This document shows positions 50,415 to 60,345 of a stretch of DNA of 64,000 nucleotides, one piece after another (positions within the stretch are counted from its first letter, which is position 1; each line of letters starts with the position of its first letter). The notes beneath the pieces are model-generated. The model did not search any database, had not been told where the DNA came from, and saw nothing but the letters and a program-made list of their open reading frames with translations. The position numbers were made by a program, and so were the translations under genes. The stretch lies in assembly GCF_002797975.1 (NCBI RefSeq), contig NZ_PGET01000001.1, positions 1,364,001 through 1,428,000 of the forward strand. The letters are read 5' to 3'. This DNA is from [Clostridium] celerecrescens 18A. GTDB lineage: Bacteria > Bacillota > Clostridia > Lachnospirales > Lachnospiraceae.

Positions 50415-52091
50415 TTACATGATCGTGGAAAAGAGTTCGAATACACGGTTCAGATCCAATTGCCCAAATCCCCATATATTGTTGGGATAGCTGTAGGCAG
50501 GATTCCGTTGTGCTCCTCTTATTATAATACGGTTTACTTGTTCGCCTGTAATATAAGTAAAGTTGCCTTTGTTCTGAGTCCATTCAAAGATGACAGCAAT
50601 TGCACCCGCTGTAAAGGCGGCAGAAGCGCCGGCGCCTGTTAAGGTTCCGTATTGATTTTCAGTGACTGCACAGGGAATCTGAAAACCGGGAGCTGCAATA
50701 TCAGGTTTGACATAACCGCTTCTTGTGAAACCTCTTCCTGATTCATCTAATATATTAGATGTCATCTGATTATAAGCGGCAGCGGTTAAGGTACGTCTGG
50801 AATTTCCGGGAGAGGTTATGGTGATATCCGGATTGGAATTTAAAAAAAAGGTCTCGTCAGATATCAAGTCTCCGCTGGGGAGCCAGGAATTAATAGTAAA
50901 AGGTTCATTTTCTATGTTTTGGACACGGAAGTACCAGATTCCGGGAAGGGGATCCTGAAAACGCAATAATATCAGCTGGTCGCCGCTTTCCCTTTCAAAT
51001 ATCATATTATTCACCCATAAGATACTCTGGCTGTTCTGGAAAACATACTTATGGCAATCATTGAAAGACGGATTAATCGACGAGACCATTTCCCGGTCAG
51101 GTGCGGAAATTTCAATAGAAAGCCGTCCTGGAATGTGTGCCCAGATTTCCATGGAGAACTGCTTGTCACTTTCTGCTATATTCAACTGGAAATCATTAAA
51201 GTGCGGCGCAGATATGGTTCTGTTAAAATAGTGCCTGCCGCTGTTTCCCTGGTTTCCTGCTGATATGGAAACATCCACATCAGGACGTTGAACCAGGCTT
51301 TCAAGGTAGGTGCTTAAAACTCCCCTGCCATCGTGGCTGCCCTGGCTACTGCTTAAAGCAATACATATGACTAGAGGACGTCTTAAGCGTTGACCTACGT
51401 CAATTAAATAGCGTATTCCAAGAACGATATCTGATTCCTGAAAACATAGTTTGTCTTCCGGAACAGAAAAAATCATTTTAAGATTTGACTTGGCTTCTTT
51501 TAATTTCACAACAACCAATTCTGAATTTGGAACAACGCCGCTAAAAGAGTTCTTAGTGTCTGGAGAGCCTGCAACGATACTTGCTATGGCTGTACCGTGC
51601 CCAATTGTATCAATGGAAGGAACAACAGAAAGTGAGTTTTCATATTGCAGTGCGTCATTTATGGAAGCTTTTGTATATTCTGTACCGTAAGTAAAGCCAT
51701 TGGGAGGTGGCCCATCCTGTATGGTCTGGTCCCAAATAGAAAGGATCCGTGTTGTTTTATCCCTATTCATGAAAGCTGGATGCCGGTAATCAATTCCGGT
51801 GTCTACAATGCCGATAATCACTCCTTGCCCCAATAAGGTATAATTATTAACTGGTGTGATGCTTACCATGCCGGGGGTTGGAGGTGCTACGTCAGCAGAA
51901 ATGGTATAAAGAGTTGGAAAAACGTGGTAAGGATTTTGGCCGAGATCACATGGCTGCATATTATTTTTAGCTAGATGCAGCAGGGAAAACCTGTCATTCA
52001 GCAACGTAACATCATCACTGACACCAAAGGTAGGAACTAATAAATTACTTATCATCAAGTCGTAATAATTATTGTCCAGTATTTTCTCCAT
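50415..52091 (-). CDS. Csp-like subtilisin family protease, copy A
   Basis: 558 residues from ATG 52091 with AGGGAGA on the minus strand. Begins MEKILDNNYYDLMISNLLVP. The S8 catalytic triad is intact: DTGID, GHGTAIA and the Ser in GAGASAAFTAG. A jelly-roll like insert lies between His and Ser, as in clostridial CspA/B/C germination proteases and related S8A proteases. There is no signal peptide. About 55% similar by eye to the divergent neighbour at 52273. Possibly sporulation- or germination-related. Confidence 0.82.
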   Translation of the reverse strand: MEKILDNNYYDLMISNLLVPTFGVSDDVTLLNDRFSLLHLAKNNMQPCDLGQNPYHVFPTLYTISADVAPPTPGMVSITPVNNYTLLGQGVIIGIVDTGIDYRHPAFMNRDKTTRILSIWDQTIQDGPPPNGFTYGTEYTKASINDALQYENSLSVVPSIDTIGHGTAIASIVAGSPDTKNSFSGVVPNSELVVVKLKEAKSNLKMIFSVPEDKLCFQESDIVLGIRYLIDVGQRLRRPLVICIALSSSQGSHDGRGVLSTYLESLVQRPDVDVSISAGNQGNSGRHYFNRTISAPHFNDFQLNIAESDKQFSMEIWAHIPGRLSIEISAPDREMVSSINPSFNDCHKYVFQNSQSILWVNNMIFERESGDQLILLRFQDPLPGIWYFRVQNIENEPFTINSWLPSGDLISDETFFLNSNPDITITSPGNSRRTLTAAAYNQMTSNILDESGRGFTRSGYVKPDIAAPGFQIPCAVTENQYGTLTGAGASAAFTAGAIAVIFEWTQNKGNFTYITGEQVNRIIIRGAQRNPAYSYPNNIWGFGQLDLNRVFELFSTIM

Positions 52092-52122
52092 AATTAAATC
52101 TCCCTGATAAGATCTGGTTATA

Positions 52123-52145
52123 GAACATATAGTATATTTTATGCA
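52123..52145 (-). promoter_or_regulatory. Mirrored upstream element, left copy
   Basis: Minus strand: TGCATAAAATATACTATATG (52145 leftward). Nearly identical to the plus-strand element at 52223-52245. Likely the duplicated promoter of the divergent protease genes. The sigma factor is not certain. Confidence 0.5.
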
Positions 52146-52222
52146 GCATTGCTTCTGATATGAGCGCTGCCTGCCTGCAGGTGACGCCCCTAATTTTCTT
52201 ATACTCATAATAAAGGTCCGGT

Positions 52223-52245
52223 TGCATAAAATATATCATATGTGC
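52223..52245 (+). promoter_or_regulatory. Mirrored upstream element, right copy
   Basis: TGCATAAAATATATCATATG (from 52223). Inverted counterpart of the left copy. Does not match the vegetative consensus well, so a sporulation sigma factor is possible. Confidence 0.5.
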
Positions 52246-52272
52246 CAGTAGTATAGACAGGGAGGCCTGATC

Positions 52273-53946
52273 ATGCAAAAAATATTGGATGATAATTTTT
52301 ATGACTTGATCATCAGTAATATAATGATTCCCACATATGATACCGGAGATAATATAACACCTATGGATTTAAGGCATTCTTTGGCTCATATCCCTGTTGA
52401 TTCAGCGAATCCCTGCGACTTGGGAGTTTACCCTTATAATGCATTTCCTTCTTTGCTGACCTTAAGCTCCACCGTCAGCCTTGAAAAATCTGGTATCGGA
52501 ACGGTTCAGAGAAATCCTTATCTGGCTTTATTTGGCCGGGGAGTGCTTGTTGCGGTCATAGATACCGGAATTGATTACCAGCATCAGGCGTTTTTATATA
52601 ATGACGGAACAACCCGCATTCTTTCCATATGGGACCAGACCATTCAGGATGGCGCACCGCCGGAGGGATTTACGTACGGCACCGAATACACCAGGGAGTA
52701 TATCAATGTTGCACTTAAGTCGGAAAATCCCTTATCCATAGTCCCTTCTGTGGATACCAATGGTCATGGAACTGCAATCGCAAGTGTAATAGCGGGAAAA
52801 CCGAGCCTGGAGCAGGCATTCAGTGGTGTTGTACCGGAATCCGACATTGTGGTCGTAAAATTAAAGCAGGCAAAGAGCAGTTTGAGAAAAATCTTTTTTG
52901 CACCTCCAGATGCCGAATGCTATCAGGAGTCGGATTTAATCATTGGGATCGGTTATGTGACTACCGTTGCTCAAAGACTGAACCGTCCCATCACCATATG
53001 CATTGCAATGGGAACAAACCAGTCAAGCCATGACGGACGGGGAGCGACCAGCTTCATTACCAATTATTTGGCGCAGCAGCCGCATATAGGAATAACGATA
53101 AGCACCGGTAATGAAGCAAACAAACGCAGACATTACTTTAACAGCACCACAACGGAACCCTACCAGAACAGCTTTGAACTAAGTGTTGGGGAAAATGATA
53201 AACTGTTTGCTATTGAGCTATGGCCGTTTGCTCCGGCAAGGCTGTCAATCGAAATAACCGCTCCGAACAGAGAAACAACGGGGCAGGTTTTTCCGGCCCT
53301 GGGAGAATGCAGAAGATTTGCCTTCGTATTTAACCCAAGCATCGTATGGGTTAATAATTATATTTTTGAAGAAGAGACCGGGGACCAGCTCATATTGATG
53401 CGTTTTCAGGATCCCCTTCCAGGAATCTGGAACATTCGGGTGCAGAACCTTGATAACGGACCATTTTCTTTTCATGCATGGCTGCCGTCAGGAGAATTGA
53501 TATCAGAAAACACCTTTTTTATAAATTCCAACCCAGATACTACCATAACTTCACCGGCAAACGCAACCAATCCTCTGACAGTAACCGCTTATAATCAGTT
53601 TAATGATACCGTGCTGCCTGAATCCGGAAGAGGCTATACACGAACAGGATTTGTTAAACCAGATATCGCGGCACCGGGATTTGAGCTTACCTGTGCAGTT
53701 CCGGGAAACCAATATGGCAGCATAACAGGAAGCGGGTCTGCGGCAGCTCAGGCAGCAGGAATTGTTGCCATGGTTTTTGAATGGGCGATTCCAAGGGGAA
53801 ATTATACCAATATTACAGGAAATGACGTAAACCGTCTGCTGATTCGCGGAGCACAGCGAGACAGCGGGACTACTTATCCCAATAATATCTGGGGATACGG
53901 TCAGATCGATGTCAATACGCTGTTTGAAAGGCTTACAAATATTTAA
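52273..53946 (+). CDS. Csp-like subtilisin family protease, copy B
   Basis: 557 residues, MQKILDDNFYDLIISNIMIP. DTGIDYQHQ, NGHGTAIASV and GSGSAAAQAAG give an intact Asp-His-Ser triad. Same domain layout and length as copy A: short N-terminal region, S8 core, inserted beta domain. Divergent to copy A with a mirrored promoter. No signal peptide. Homologues cleave pro-SleC or act as germinant-receptor pseudoproteases; here catalytic residues are kept. Confidence 0.82.
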   Translation: MQKILDDNFYDLIISNIMIPTYDTGDNITPMDLRHSLAHIPVDSANPCDLGVYPYNAFPSLLTLSSTVSLEKSGIGTVQRNPYLALFGRGVLVAVIDTGIDYQHQAFLYNDGTTRILSIWDQTIQDGAPPEGFTYGTEYTREYINVALKSENPLSIVPSVDTNGHGTAIASVIAGKPSLEQAFSGVVPESDIVVVKLKQAKSSLRKIFFAPPDAECYQESDLIIGIGYVTTVAQRLNRPITICIAMGTNQSSHDGRGATSFITNYLAQQPHIGITISTGNEANKRRHYFNSTTTEPYQNSFELSVGENDKLFAIELWPFAPARLSIEITAPNRETTGQVFPALGECRRFAFVFNPSIVWVNNYIFEEETGDQLILMRFQDPLPGIWNIRVQNLDNGPFSFHAWLPSGELISENTFFINSNPDTTITSPANATNPLTVTAYNQFNDTVLPESGRGYTRTGFVKPDIAAPGFELTCAVPGNQYGSITGSGSAAAQAAGIVAMVFEWAIPRGNYTNITGNDVNRLLIRGAQRDSGTTYPNNIWGYGQIDVNTLFERLTNI

Positions 53947-54092
53947 ACGGACAACAGATCAGATCAATGGATATTATTGCAGTTCGTTTATATTTTATGA
54001 TTGAGGTTATTGAAAACATTCGATATAATGTAAATGCTTGCTTTCAGGAAAAAGTGTTAAAAAATAATAGGATACAGGAAAGAGGAGAAGGA

Positions 54093-54617
54093 ATGGAAGA
54101 TACGAAAAGGTGTGGTTTGGAAGCGCTGGAGAAAACGACTGAAATCAGCGAATTCAAATGGTATATTTTTGATATCATAAATGAAGGGCTGGAACAGGAC
54201 GGAATTGAAAAAAGTAAATTCAGTCTGGATAAGAAGAAAGCTGATGCGGTCTGTTTCACAGTAGGGGCCGGAAGTTTTTCTATATGCGGCAAAGGCGGAG
54301 AAGCAGTTAAACAGCACCACAATATATATCATGCTGTCTGTGACTTTTTTAACAGAATCTATGAGAACGAGGAAAATACAGAGAATGCTGTGACTCGTTT
54401 CCTCATAAGAACTCTTGATTTACCGGCCCTGATGAAGAAGCCAAGCCGTTCCATGCTGAGGGACCAGATCAACAAATGTCAGGAAGAGATCGATGCCCTG
54501 GAAGAGAAGATGCAAAAGGAGCCGGGAAAAAAGGAAGAAACCATGCTTTCCCTTAATAAGGTTTATTTAAAAGGATTAAAAGAGAAAATGGAAAGAAATT
54601 TTGGGGAGACGATATAA
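54093..54617 (+). CDS. Hypothetical protein (174 aa)
   Basis: ATG 54093 with AGAGGAGAAGG upstream; the longer frame from 53967 lacks a site. Contains an alpha/beta N-terminal half (KWYIFDIINEGLEQDG) and a Glu/Lys-rich coiled coil at the C-terminus (MLRDQINKCQEEIDALEEKM). Family not recognised. Confidence 0.65.
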   Translation: MEDTKRCGLEALEKTTEISEFKWYIFDIINEGLEQDGIEKSKFSLDKKKADAVCFTVGAGSFSICGKGGEAVKQHHNIYHAVCDFFNRIYENEENTENAVTRFLIRTLDLPALMKKPSRSMLRDQINKCQEEIDALEEKMQKEPGKKEETMLSLNKVYLKGLKEKMERNFGETI

Positions 54618-54713
54618 AAAAATAATCTTTGCATTTATATGAATAAAACATGTGGATCAGGCCATAATAGGATTATACCAAAGATGAGTGAATACTTATC
54701 CTCCCCTTTTTAG

Positions 54714-54762
54714 TGAGAGAAGTCCTGTAGACTAGTGTTTATGTGGCTTCTCTCATTTTTTT
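54714..54762 (+). terminator. Terminator hairpin
   Basis: TGAGAGAAG and CTTCTCTCA arms (54714-54722, 54747-54755) with a T-run. Confidence 0.8.
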
Positions 54763-54942
54763 ATCAGAGTTCAAATGGCAAAACTGTTGCCAAGCTGTTG
54801 CCCAAACGATTAACTTCAATAATGTCGCTGAATCAAAAAACGACGATTCAGCTCTTGTGTAACAAGAACGAAACAAGCTGATGAAGAGGGCGTAAAACAT
54901 ATATAAAATCAAAAATTGGAAAATAATGAATATTAATAATTT

Positions 54943-54980
54943 AAAAGCAATCGGAATATCTATAACCGGTTGCTTTTATT
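54943..54980 (+). terminator. Terminator hairpin
   Basis: AAAAGCAATCGG and CCGGTTGCTTTT arms around an 11-base loop. No gene is visible in 54763-55107 to be ended by it, so a gene was probably lost here. Confidence 0.7.
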
Positions 54981-55107
54981 ATGTTATGTTTGATTGGTAA
55001 TGCTGGGAAAGCTAGAGGACTTCTTTTCTTTTTTAATAACTTAAGATTTTATCGGTAAGGTCGATTATAAATATGTAGTATTATAAAAAGAAATGTGAGG
55101 TAGTAAC

Positions 55108-55434
55108 ATGAATGAAGAAACATTAGTATTTGGTAAAGGTATTAAAATCTGGAGTATCATTTGTATCGTTTTTAGCGCTCTTGCTCTAATTGTCAATTGT
55201 ACAGTCGGATTTTTTGATTTGGCTGTTATAGGTGTCGCTAGCTGCGCAGCTTATATACTGTTGTTAATTAAGAAAAGAAAGATTGCTTTTTATGCCATTA
55301 TAATTTTTACAGTAATAATAATGGTACTAAATGTGGCAATACATGATGTGGGTATTATAACCTCATTAACCGGGGTCATAAATCCTATTATTACATTTGG
55401 TTTTCTATCAAAATACTGGAAACAGATGAAATAG
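55108..55434 (+). CDS. Small membrane protein (108 aa)
   Basis: ATG 55108 with GTGAGG upstream. Three or four hydrophobic segments (IWSIICIVFSALALIVNC, IGVASCAAYILLLI, FYAIIIFTVIIMVLNV). No recognised domain. Followed by a good terminator. Confidence 0.65.
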   Translation: MNEETLVFGKGIKIWSIICIVFSALALIVNCTVGFFDLAVIGVASCAAYILLLIKKRKIAFYAIIIFTVIIMVLNVAIHDVGIITSLTGVINPIITFGFLSKYWKQMK

Positions 55435-55493
55435 GTTAATGCCCATAGGCGTGCGTCGCCAATCTGTTTAGCATAAGCCAGTTCATAAATGGG

Positions 55494-55524
55494 AGCAACT
55501 ATCTAAAATGGTAGTTGCTTTTTT
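55494..55524 (+). terminator. Terminator of the small membrane protein
   Basis: AGCAACTATC and GGTAGTTGCT arms followed by six T residues. Confidence 0.88.
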
Positions 55525-55739
55525 ATTACAAATTCAAATCCTTTGGGTTGTAAGTCGGATTTACTGGAAAGATGATGCAAAGAGGGTTATGATTGGGAGA
55601 ACATTGGAGATAGTGATGACAGATATTTTGTAAACTGAAGAATGTTGGTGATTACATTTACTGTACCTGTTCATCGTTTTAATAACATTTTTTGTTGAAT
55701 GTATTGCAGTAGCAGAATAATACTTAAATATAATTACTG

Positions 55740-55772
55740 AAAACCAACTATCATTTTTGATAGTTGGTTTTA
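55740..55772. terminator. Perfect hairpin, bidirectional
   Basis: AAAACCAACTATCA and TGATAGTTGGTTTT arms around a short T loop. 55525-55739 holds no supportable gene. Confidence 0.75.
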
Positions 55773-55936
55773 TATTATCATATAAGCGGAAATTTCGTTC
55801 TACAATGGGTTGGTAAAAATTGGTAAATGCTATTTTCATATAAAATTGTATAATAATATGAATAGGCCGGTAGCCGTCAGATGCTGCTGGCTGATTTGTT
55901 GCATAAAACCAGGCATAAGAAAATGGAGGATATGAT

Positions 55937-56161
55937 ATGACTGAATTTATTGAAGAGGATTTACTTACGAATTTTCCTGATCAGCAGCTTGGTTTATATC
56001 GAAAGGTGGTAAAAGAATATGGAGATACGACTATCTATATATCTGATGAGGCATATGACATTAAGGGGAATACCTTACAAGAATATTATTCACTAAGAAC
56101 CAAAGTAAACTGCAACAGATCAGACTTTTGGCAACTGTTTAACATGTTAAGAAAGTATTGA
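55937..56161 (+). CDS. Hypothetical protein (74 aa)
   Basis: ATG 55937 behind GGAGG. Begins MTEFIEEDLLTNFPDQQLGL, an acidic globular protein with ISDEAYDIKGNTLQEYYSLR. No recognised family. The following 190 bp contain only a relic start (56279, RBS plus MDSQ then stop). Confidence 0.6.
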   Translation: MTEFIEEDLLTNFPDQQLGLYRKVVKEYGDTTIYISDEAYDIKGNTLQEYYSLRTKVNCNRSDFWQLFNMLRKY

Positions 56162-56356
56162 TAGATTACCACTGGATTTCCGGAGGTTTTTATTACCATA
56201 ATAACAAGATTTTTGGGTGTCATTGATAAATGAGCCCTTCTGTCGTATGATATGCTTACAAGAGAAGGGGGTAATTTTATGGACAGCCAGTAGGAAGTGT
56301 TGTATACTAGGGCAGTATAAGCAATGAGATCTAAGGCTTAAAAAGGAGTGACAAAT

Positions 56357-56905
56357 ATGAATCAATTGCCAGAAGGATATAAGGAAATAAGAAAAGTAGA
56401 TTTGGAAAAAGATAAAATAGCATTAAATATTTTTGCATTTATAATATTTATCGTTATGGTGGTTTTAGGTGAACTTATAGCTCCAATAACCTTTACAGTT
56501 GATTTGAAATTTATTTACTTTCTAATTCTAGCTATTGTCTTATGTATCATCTATACTATTATACATGAAGCGATACACGGGTATTATATGAGGAAATTTA
56601 GTGGAAAAAAGGCTCATTATGGATTGGCTGGTTTATGTGCTTATGCAGGTAGTTATGCCTATTTCAATAAAAAACATTACATCATAATAACACTTTCACC
56701 TGTTGTGATTCTTGGTATTATTTTATTTATAATTAATGTTATTGTATCACAGAGCTATTTCTGGCTAATATATTTTGTACAGATGGCCAACTTAACGGGT
56801 GCTGTCGGGGATTTTTATATAACTTATTTAATGAGTAAGATGCCTGACGATACACTAACGCAGGATACAGGGATGTCTATGATAATGTTTTCAAAACAAT
56901 CATAA
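56357..56905 (+). CDS. DUF3267 family membrane metallopeptidase-like protein
   Basis: 182 residues from ATG 56357 with AAAGGAG upstream. Four hydrophobic segments; H-E-A-I-H-G in the second is a zinc-peptidase-like H-E-x-x-H motif, and NLTGAVGDFYITYLM is the usual downstream motif of DUF3267. The function of this family is not established. A terminator follows. Confidence 0.8.
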   Translation: MNQLPEGYKEIRKVDLEKDKIALNIFAFIIFIVMVVLGELIAPITFTVDLKFIYFLILAIVLCIIYTIIHEAIHGYYMRKFSGKKAHYGLAGLCAYAGSYAYFNKKHYIIITLSPVVILGIILFIINVIVSQSYFWLIYFVQMANLTGAVGDFYITYLMSKMPDDTLTQDTGMSMIMFSKQS

Positions 56906-56918
56906 TCTAAATTATTTT

Positions 56919-56950
56919 AAACTATCAATAATCATATTGGTAGTTTTTTT
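56919..56950 (+). terminator. Terminator hairpin, repeated type
   Basis: AACTATCAATA...ATATTGGTAGTT and T-run; near-copy at 61163-61194. Confidence 0.8.
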
Positions 56951-57334
56951 ATACTAAAAATCAAGTGTTTGCTAGGAGAAGTAAAATAAAATGCAAGAAT
57001 AAAATATGAGCGAAGAGGAATTCGATGTTATGACAATAAAGGTATTAAATAACATGAGACATTAGTACTGGTCATTGACTTATCTGATATACAAACAGTA
57101 GCTGTCTTTATTATGATGATGAGAGAACAATGTTTTAAGTACCGATAAAACAATCATTTCCCTACTCTTATATAGTATGAATTAGTATTTAACGTATTAG
57201 TGTACATTGAAAACTTAATATTGATAGTTAGAAGTGTTTACTATATTATTAAATAGTGTAAATCGGAATTTTTAGTTATATGCGACAATGATTGGGAATA
57301 AAATAAACCAGAATTATGTAGTAAATAGGAGACT
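56951..57334. other. Intergenic region with a short relic frame
   Basis: AT-rich. A 19-codon frame at about 57006 (MSEEEFDVMTIKVLNNMRH) looks like a gene remnant. No promoter of consensus quality was recognised before uppP. Confidence 0.35.
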
Positions 57335-58174
57335 ATGAAAGTGATAGAGATTATTAAAGCATTTATATTTGGGATTGTTGAAGGCATTACAGAGTGGCTA
57401 CCCATAAGCAGTACAGGGCATATGATTTTAATTAATGAATTTGTAAAATTAGATGTATCTAAAAAGTTTTATAGTATGTTTGAGGTTGTCATCCAGTTAG
57501 GAGCAATTATGGCGGTAGTTGTTCTCTTTTGGAATGATATTTTCCCAATTGGACAAACAAATAATAATATTTCTGCCAAAAGTCAAGTATATATAAAAAA
57601 AGATGTATTAATTCTATGGTTTAAAATATTAGTTGCCTGTATTCCAGCAGGGGTTATAGGAATAATTTTCAATGAAAAGTTTGAAGATCTATTTTACAAT
57701 TATCAAACAGTAGCATTTGCTTTAATCGTTTTTGGTGTTGCTTTTTTAGTAATCGAAAGTAATTATAAGGATAAAAGTGCAAGGATAAATTCAATGTCAG
57801 AGTTAACATTTGACATCGTCTTTACTATAGGAATTTTTCAGTTGATAGCGGCGATATTTCCAGGCACATCCCGCTCCGGTGCTACTATTGTAGGAGCTTT
57901 ACTTTTAGGGGTATCAAGAAAAGTAGCAGCTGAATTTACATTCTTCTTAGCCATTCCTGTAATGTTTGGAGCTAGTTTATTAAAGATTTTGCAATTTGGG
58001 CTTTTGTTTTCTACATTTGAATTCACGATTCTTTTAGTAGGTATGGTAACAGCATTTGTTTCATCTATGCTTATTATAAAATTTTTAATGGCATACATTA
58101 AAAAGCATGACTTTAAAATATTTGGATGGTATAGAATTACTTTAGGTATAATAGTTTTAATGTATTTTATGTAA
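57335..58174 (+). CDS. uppP: Undecaprenyl-diphosphatase
   Basis: 279 residues, about eight membrane segments. BacA/UppP motifs GIVEGITEWLPISSTGHMIL and FPGTSRSGATIVGALLLGVSR are complete. It dephosphorylates undecaprenyl pyrophosphate, recycling the lipid carrier for wall synthesis, and overproduction gives bacitracin tolerance. Monocistronic with TAGGAG upstream. Confidence 0.95.
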   Translation: MKVIEIIKAFIFGIVEGITEWLPISSTGHMILINEFVKLDVSKKFYSMFEVVIQLGAIMAVVVLFWNDIFPIGQTNNNISAKSQVYIKKDVLILWFKILVACIPAGVIGIIFNEKFEDLFYNYQTVAFALIVFGVAFLVIESNYKDKSARINSMSELTFDIVFTIGIFQLIAAIFPGTSRSGATIVGALLLGVSRKVAAEFTFFLAIPVMFGASLLKILQFGLLFSTFEFTILLVGMVTAFVSSMLIIKFLMAYIKKHDFKIFGWYRITLGIIVLMYFM

Positions 58175-58209
58175 AAGCATGAAGTTTCAGTTTAATGATG
58201 TTAATCACG

Positions 58210-58246
58210 AACTACTAACTATCAGTATTTAGTTAGTAGTTTTTTA
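58210..58246 (+). terminator. Terminator of uppP, repeated type
   Basis: AACTACTAACT and AGTTAGTAGTT arms with T-run; nearly identical to 40318-40354. Confidence 0.88.
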
Positions 58247-58313
58247 GTGCCAGAAATTCATGAAACTGATATTTGCCAGAAACACCGATTGAAAGCTTTC
58301 AATTTTTTTACGC

Positions 58314-58341
58314 AAAAAGCACTCCAAAAGTTATGGAGTGC
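58314..58341 (-). terminator. Terminator of the minus-strand gene
   Basis: GCACTCC (58319-58325) and GGAGTGC (58335-58341). On the minus strand it is followed by a T-run. Confidence 0.8.
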
Positions 58342-58354
58342 AAAATGAGATGAG

Positions 58355-58645
58355 TCAATGGGTTATAAATTGAACCTTACCAACATTAAAATGCCAATTA
58401 GGTATAACGTCTTTTTTAGCCGGAATCGCTTTGTAACCTGCTTTGACCATGGCTTCCATGAAGCATTGTGAAGTGATTTGGTGCCCAATATCAGCCCCTG
58501 TTACGCGGTTGAAACGCGCTTTCAGACCATAAGCAGTCTGTTGATAGTTAATGCTTGGAATCATCTTATAGTTAAAAAAGATGTGATCGATCAAAATATC
58601 CTGATCAGGAAGAGATAAGTCGGAAAAATGATCAGCCTTTTTCAT
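58355..58645 (-). CDS. Hypothetical protein (96 aa)
   Basis: ATG 58645 with AGGAGACG on the minus strand. Reads MKKADHFSDLSLPDQDILID..., with SINYQQTAYGLKARFNRVTG and ITSQCFMEAMVKAGYKAIP, a pattern of small conserved Firmicute proteins of unknown function. Soluble. The upstream 329 bp (58646-58974) show nothing recognisable. Confidence 0.65.
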   Translation of the reverse strand: MKKADHFSDLSLPDQDILIDHIFFNYKMIPSINYQQTAYGLKARFNRVTGADIGHQITSQCFMEAMVKAGYKAIPAKKDVIPNWHFNVGKVQFITH

Positions 58646-58974
58646 GGAACGTCTCCTTTCGTCTATACTCAGTTCTGGCGTAAGCCTACAAATAAATTAT
58701 ATGAAAAATATAAAAAGATATGTCAAATAATTGAAAAAACTAAGCACCAAAGGAGGAATGCAACTTATACGAACATTAAACTGATATTTATAAGAAATTT
58801 GTGGTAGAATTATGGAAGAGTTTAAGCTTGCTAACTATGAGTATAATCTTTTTGTATTTGTTAAGTGAGCTGAATTATTTTTATTTAAATGAATTATGAT
58901 TTAATTAACATTAGTTAATAGTTTTAATGAATACATGGAGTTTTTATTATTTTTGAAAGAAAGGTGAACCATAC

Positions 58975-59808
58975 ATGAATGAAATGAAAACAGTATTAGA
59001 TAAAGTTGTAACATCTTTGACTGCAGTTTTAGGTATCGAAGCTATTGTGCTTGGAGGCTCACGTGCAAGGGGAACACATACACCTGAATCAGATGTAGAC
59101 ATCGGCATCTATTACGATAATGCTACGCTTGATCTTGTATCTTTGAACAAAGCAGCACAACTTTTAGATGACAATCATAGGGAAAAGCTGGTTGTTTCTC
59201 CCGGTGAGTGGGGAAAATGGGTCAATGGAGGTGGTTGGCTTACTATTGATGGATATCATGTCGATTTTATACTACGCGATGTACAACGAGTTGAAAGTGT
59301 GATTTCGGAATGCCAGGAAGGAGGCATTTCGGCGCATTATCAAACTGGACACCCGCATGCGTATATCAATGTAATGTATATGGGTGAACTGGCAATATGC
59401 AAAGTATTGTGGGATAAACAAGGTATTATCTCTGAACTAAAGAGCGTTGCAGAACAATATCCGCCAAAATTGAAGCAAGCTATCATAGGATTTTTTGGGT
59501 TTGAATCAGAGTTTTCGTTAATGATTGCAGAAAGCAATGCCGGGAAAAATGATATTTATTATGTAACTGCTCATATAGTGCGAGCGATATCAGCACTTAA
59601 TCAAGTGTTATTTGCGGTAAATGAACAATACTGTATAAATGAAAAAAAGGCAGTCGGAATGATAGACAGTTTTAACAGTCATCCACTTGGTTACAAAGAT
59701 AAAGTTAATTCAATTTTCTTAGCGGCTGCAACTGATAGCACAGATGCTTGTGCACAGCTAAGGTGCTTAATTAACGAAATAAAAGGTGTTCTTTCGAATT
59801 ATGAGTGA
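58975..59808 (+). CDS. Nucleotidyltransferase domain protein
   Basis: 277 residues with AAAGGTG upstream. N-terminal polymerase-beta-like nucleotidyltransferase fold: IVLGGSRARGTHTPESDVDIG with the two Asp metal ligands, and VDFILRD for the third. The C-terminal part is helical, as in DUF4037-type proteins. Such enzymes modify aminoglycosides or other small molecules, but the substrate is unknown and resistance should not be assumed. Confidence 0.8.
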   Translation: MNEMKTVLDKVVTSLTAVLGIEAIVLGGSRARGTHTPESDVDIGIYYDNATLDLVSLNKAAQLLDDNHREKLVVSPGEWGKWVNGGGWLTIDGYHVDFILRDVQRVESVISECQEGGISAHYQTGHPHAYINVMYMGELAICKVLWDKQGIISELKSVAEQYPPKLKQAIIGFFGFESEFSLMIAESNAGKNDIYYVTAHIVRAISALNQVLFAVNEQYCINEKKAVGMIDSFNSHPLGYKDKVNSIFLAAATDSTDACAQLRCLINEIKGVLSNYE

Positions 59809-59919
59809 ACTTAGGAAGGAAAGAATGTAAAGAAAACTGATATTATGAGATGCTGCTTTTATGATGTAGTTATTAGCAGCTAAAAACATAAATAGAGTAT
59901 TATTTTAGGAGGTATAGAA

Positions 59920-60222
59920 ATGGAGACTCGTCCTCAGACAGTCATTAAAATGACTGTAGTAAAAAAGAATAATTATTGCCCTATTTTTAAAGAAGGTGAT
60001 GAAATAATAATAAAGAAGCACTGCTTTGACATAAGTTTCAATAAATTGGAAAAGTATTGTTATGCTACCCTAGCAGATATATATCCTAAATGTAACAATT
60101 TGAGAAAGCAGACGGTGGGATCAAAGGATATCTTTATCTGCCGTGACAATGGAATTATTGAGATTGAATTAGAAAGACTGGCTGATGAGCCGTACGACTT
60201 TGAAAGAATAGAAAATACATAA
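59920..60222 (+). CDS. TIGR04076 family protein
   Basis: 100 residues behind AGGAGG. K-M-T-V-V-K-K-N near the N-terminus, then CPIFKEGDEIII, YATLADIYPKCNNLRK and FICRDNGIIEIELERL follow the TIGR04076 layout. These small Cys-containing proteins have no known function. Confidence 0.65.
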   Translation: METRPQTVIKMTVVKKNNYCPIFKEGDEIIIKKHCFDISFNKLEKYCYATLADIYPKCNNLRKQTVGSKDIFICRDNGIIEIELERLADEPYDFERIENT

Positions 60223-60345
60223 AACAAAGATTGGACAGATACATCTAACGTAATATGTAAGAAGTGGAGAATATGAAAATTGGATATAAACAATAAAAAT
60301 AGATATACTTATTTTATACAATAAAATAAGGAGTTGTGTGAAAAT

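Noticed and set aside
55561..55839. Minus-strand 92-codon frame
   Set aside because: AT-rich, no ribosome site, spans a perfect terminator hairpin.
58975..59808. Antibiotic resistance (aminoglycoside nucleotidyltransferase)
   Set aside because: Only the general nucleotidyltransferase fold is visible; nothing identifies an antibiotic substrate.
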